In this document: positions 61,956 to 64,000 of the stretch, piece after piece
How the letters are laid out: each line of letters starts with the position of its first letter
Position numbering within the stretch: position 1 is the stretch's first letter
Source of the DNA: Leuconostoc kimchii IMSNU 11154
GTDB taxonomy: Bacteria > Bacillota > Bacilli > Lactobacillales > Lactobacillaceae
Direction: 5' to 3'
Length of the DNA stretch: 64,000 nucleotides
NCBI RefSeq assembly: GCF_000092505.1
Contig: NC_014136.1
Span: 1,448,501-1,512,500 of the forward strand
The notes under the pieces: generated by a model
Told to the model about the DNA's origin: nothing
The model's database searches: none
The model's input: the letters and a program-made list of their open reading frames with translations, nothing else
Made by a program: the position numbers and the translations under genes

Positions 61956-62810
61956 ATGAATAAACAAAACATATACGCAATTTTAACAATTTTACTTATT
62001 CCAGTGGGGTTATTTTTAATCTCTATAAAAATGACAGTTGAAACCAAACAGCCACAGCATACACCAGTTCAAATTGTTACGGATAATGTGGCCTATCAAC
62101 AAATCGCTCAAGCCGTATCAGACAAAAGCAGTCATGTATCACTTTTGTCTGGTAAGTTAACATCTGAACGGGAAAAGACGCTTTTTAAGCATGCAGAAGT
62201 AGTAATTGTTGATGATCATCAAAATCAGTTATTAACACAACGGCGTAATCTAAAATTAAATTCTAAAGTACTAGTAGCCAGTGATGTTGTGAAGGATCAA
62301 AGTCAGAGTAATTATTGGCTTAGTCCGGAAATTACTTTGAAAACAATTTCGCGACTCTCTGACCTGTTAAGCGATTTTGACCCGCGTAATCGTGATATGT
62401 ATATTAAAAATAGTCAAAAATTAGCAGCTGAAACACAGGAGTTGACCCAGGGGATTAGTGATTTAAAAGCTCAAAAAAATGTTCGGTATGTTGCGACTAA
62501 TAATGCGCAACAAGTTTTTATGGATCAATTGAACTATACGACAGCAGTCACAAATCTTGAGTCTAGTTCAGATGATAAATTCAAAAAAACAATATCAGAA
62601 ATTCAAAATAAACAAGTGAGATTTGTATTGACAGCTAGTCAGGATCAATCAACAAGAGATCAGTACTTGGTAAAACAAGCAAAAGACGCTAAAATACCGG
62701 TGATTACAGTTAATCAGGTCTTGCCGTCTGATCAAAAAATATGGCATTGGCAATTAGTGCTTGTTAGACAACTTCAAGCTGTTTTTAAATCAGAAGAAAG
62801 CGGTAAATAA
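61956..62810 (+). CDS. metal-type ABC substrate-binding protein, unusual
   Basis: 284 residues of the ZnuA/PsaA/TroA layout: N-terminal hydrophobic helix, then two alpha/beta lobes joined by a long helix (YIKNSQKLAAETQELTQGI). No cysteine and no lipobox. The ligand motif normally DPHxWLSP reads S-N-Y-W-L-S-P, so that His is lost, and no His-rich loop is present. The two ABC partners follow, so the gene is in the right operon, but its metal or ligand may differ. Confidence 0.72.
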   Translation: MNKQNIYAILTILLIPVGLFLISIKMTVETKQPQHTPVQIVTDNVAYQQIAQAVSDKSSHVSLLSGKLTSEREKTLFKHAEVVIVDDHQNQLLTQRRNLKLNSKVLVASDVVKDQSQSNYWLSPEITLKTISRLSDLLSDFDPRNRDMYIKNSQKLAAETQELTQGISDLKAQKNVRYVATNNAQQVFMDQLNYTTAVTNLESSSDDKFKKTISEIQNKQVRFVLTASQDQSTRDQYLVKQAKDAKIPVITVNQVLPSDQKIWHWQLVLVRQLQAVFKSEESGK

Positions 62811-63511
62811 TGGGAATCATCCAAACACAAGATTTTGGTATTCGATATGGTGAAAAAGTGATATTGGCACACGCTAACATTGATGTGCCAGAGGGACGCT
62901 TTTTTGCTGTACTAGGTGAAAATGGCGCAGGCAAAACAAGTTTTATCAAAGCGCTTATTGGTCAAAATCAACAAATCAACGGACAGATACAGTTGAATAC
63001 AACAAAAGTAGGTTTTGTGCCACAATTTCGCGATATTACACGTGATTATCCGCTAAGTATTGCTGAATTTGTAGGTTTAAATTATAATCAAGGTTGGCGA
63101 TTATGGTTAAACAAGCAAGAACGTGCAGCCGTTTTTGCTGCATTGAAGCGACTGGATTTGTCTGACATGGCTGATAAGCGGTTGGGATTAGCCTCGGGTG
63201 GTCAAAAACAACGTGCATTTGTTGCCCAGGCACTTGTACAACAACCTGACTTGTTGATACTAGATGAGTCAACGGCAAGCTTAGATCATGAACATAAGGT
63301 TGCATTATTGCAAACAATCAAACAATTACAACGAGAAACACAATTAACGGTGCTATTTATTACACATGAATTAAAGTTAGTGTCACAGTTTGCGGATGGC
63401 TATTTATTTTTTGAAAACGGTCATGTGAGTCAAGGTGAGGCATCTGAGTTGCAATCACTGACAACACAAATAACAAATATTCATGAAGAAGATGAGGTAC
63501 GGCATGTTTAG
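62810..63511 (+). CDS. metal ABC transporter ATPase (ZnuC-like)
   Basis: 233 residues. Walker A GENGAGKTS, GFVPQF, an LASGGQKQRAFVAQAL signature and Walker B LLILDESTASLD. One-base overlap with the binding-protein gene (TAATG). Confidence 0.9.
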   Translation: MGIIQTQDFGIRYGEKVILAHANIDVPEGRFFAVLGENGAGKTSFIKALIGQNQQINGQIQLNTTKVGFVPQFRDITRDYPLSIAEFVGLNYNQGWRLWLNKQERAAVFAALKRLDLSDMADKRLGLASGGQKQRAFVAQALVQQPDLLILDESTASLDHEHKVALLQTIKQLQRETQLTVLFITHELKLVSQFADGYLFFENGHVSQGEASELQSLTTQITNIHEEDEVRHV

Positions 63512-64000
63512 TTATGACTTTATGCAAAATGCTTTTATGGCTGGGACGGTTGTGAGCATTGTTGCAGGTATTGTTGGGACATTTGTTGTTGCACGAAATT
63601 ATGCTTTTTTGACACATAGTTTAAGCGAGATTGGATTTGCTGGTGCAGCCTTTGGTTTGTTTGCTGGATGGCCTGCGTTGCTTGGTATGATGCTAGCTAC
63701 CAGTGGGGCATCTTTGGCAATTGGAGCGCTTGAATCAAGTTACACAAAACGAGACAATGTCACAAGCGCCATTTCAGCATTGGCTATAGGATTAGGCATT
63801 TTATTTTTAGCTTTGGGGCATACTAGCACAACAGCGGCGACGGGTATTTTATTTGGTTCAGTTTTAGGTATTAGCCGCCATGACTTGTGGTTGTTGTTAG
63901 GATTGGCTGTGTTTGTTATCGTTGTTTTGCTGATTAACTATCGTGCGCTCAAGCAGTTAGCATTTGATGAAGCTGGTATATTTTTGCAAAGTCGTGCTCA
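63504..64000 (+). CDS. metal ABC transporter permease (ZnuB-like), 5' part
   Basis: ATG 63504 overlaps the ATPase stop by 8 bases; the frame is open to the window end (about 165 residues seen). Starts MFSYDFMQNAFMAGTVVSIVAGIVG, then NYAFLTHSLSEIGFAGAAFGLF, the ABC-3 family pattern. C-terminal part lies beyond the window. Confidence 0.88.
   Translation, partial: MFSYDFMQNAFMAGTVVSIVAGIVGTFVVARNYAFLTHSLSEIGFAGAAFGLFAGWPALLGMMLATSGASLAIGALESSYTKRDNVTSAISALAIGLGILFLALGHTSTTAATGILFGSVLGISRHDLWLLLGLAVFVIVVLLINYRALKQLAFDEAGIFLQSRA

Overview
This window looks like chromosomal DNA of a low-GC lactic acid bacterium, most likely Leuconostoc or a close relative. The basis is the tilS-hpt-ftsH-hslO-lysS block, an archaeal-type PEP carboxylase (ppcA), RNase J with the small polymerase subunit rpoY, Met T-box control, and many ATG/GTG genes with AGGAGG-type ribosome sites. 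No rRNA operon, CRISPR array, prophage or intact insertion sequence is seen. All functional calls come from reading motifs by eye; no database search was run.

Layout. 1-6.0 kb: housekeeping (tilS 3' end, hpt, ftsH, a cysteine-free hslO, lysS). 6.0-6.4 kb: tRNA-Asn x2 and tRNA-Thr. 6.7-12.9 kb: secreted 5'-nucleotidase, MFS efflux pump behind a possible attenuator, amino-acid permease, DUF2130 coiled-coil protein. 12.9-15.6 kb: an AT-rich accessory patch with a gene remnant, an unrecognised two-gene cassette, a RelBE-type toxin-antitoxin pair and an orphan small gene. 15.6-20.2 kb: HxlR regulator divergent from an ABC/FtsX exporter operon that ends in an unusual membrane-anchored nucleotidyltransferase with a probable frameshift. 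20.2-25.5 kb: tRNA-Glu, HAD phosphatase, Crp/Fnr regulator, LytTR-DUF3021 pair, type IA topoisomerase.

25.6-29.2 kb (minus strand): a TPP-riboswitch-controlled thiamin-precursor salvage operon (ykoE-ykoD-ykoC-tenA). 30.4-33.2 kb: tRNA-Gln, pgpA, and nagA-nagR under a self-regulated promoter. 33.3-38.6 kb (minus): a methionine uptake operon (metQ x2, M20 peptidase, metN, metI) behind a T-box leader. 39-48 kb: DUF2207 secreted membrane protein, a Mn-riboswitch-controlled P-type ATPase, a cysteine-free PerR with PER-like boxes next to two VIT-family metal transporters, BrkB, and a frameshifted DUF1054 gene. 49-52.6 kb: SAM-riboswitch-controlled metK, a degenerate ADP-ribosylglycohydrolase and a degenerate diacylglycerol kinase. 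52.7-62 kb: ppcA, rnjA-rpoY, LOG protein, MarR, efp, Asp23, nusB, tatD-rnmV-rsmA, veg. 62-64 kb: a metal-type ABC transporter that runs off the end.

Themes. Metal and redox control is built from proteins that have lost their usual cysteines (Hsp33, PerR), and three ABC substrate-binding proteins lack the lipobox cysteine. Cis-acting RNA control is dense: TPP, SAM and Mn riboswitches, a Met T-box, a possible drug-pump attenuator, and several genes preceded by a ribosome site plus a mini-ORF. Two genes carry single-base homopolymer indels, which could be real decay, phase variation or assembly error. The best candidates for something undescribed are the HxlR/ABC/FtsX/nucleotidyltransferase operon and the two-gene cassette at 13.2-14.4 kb.
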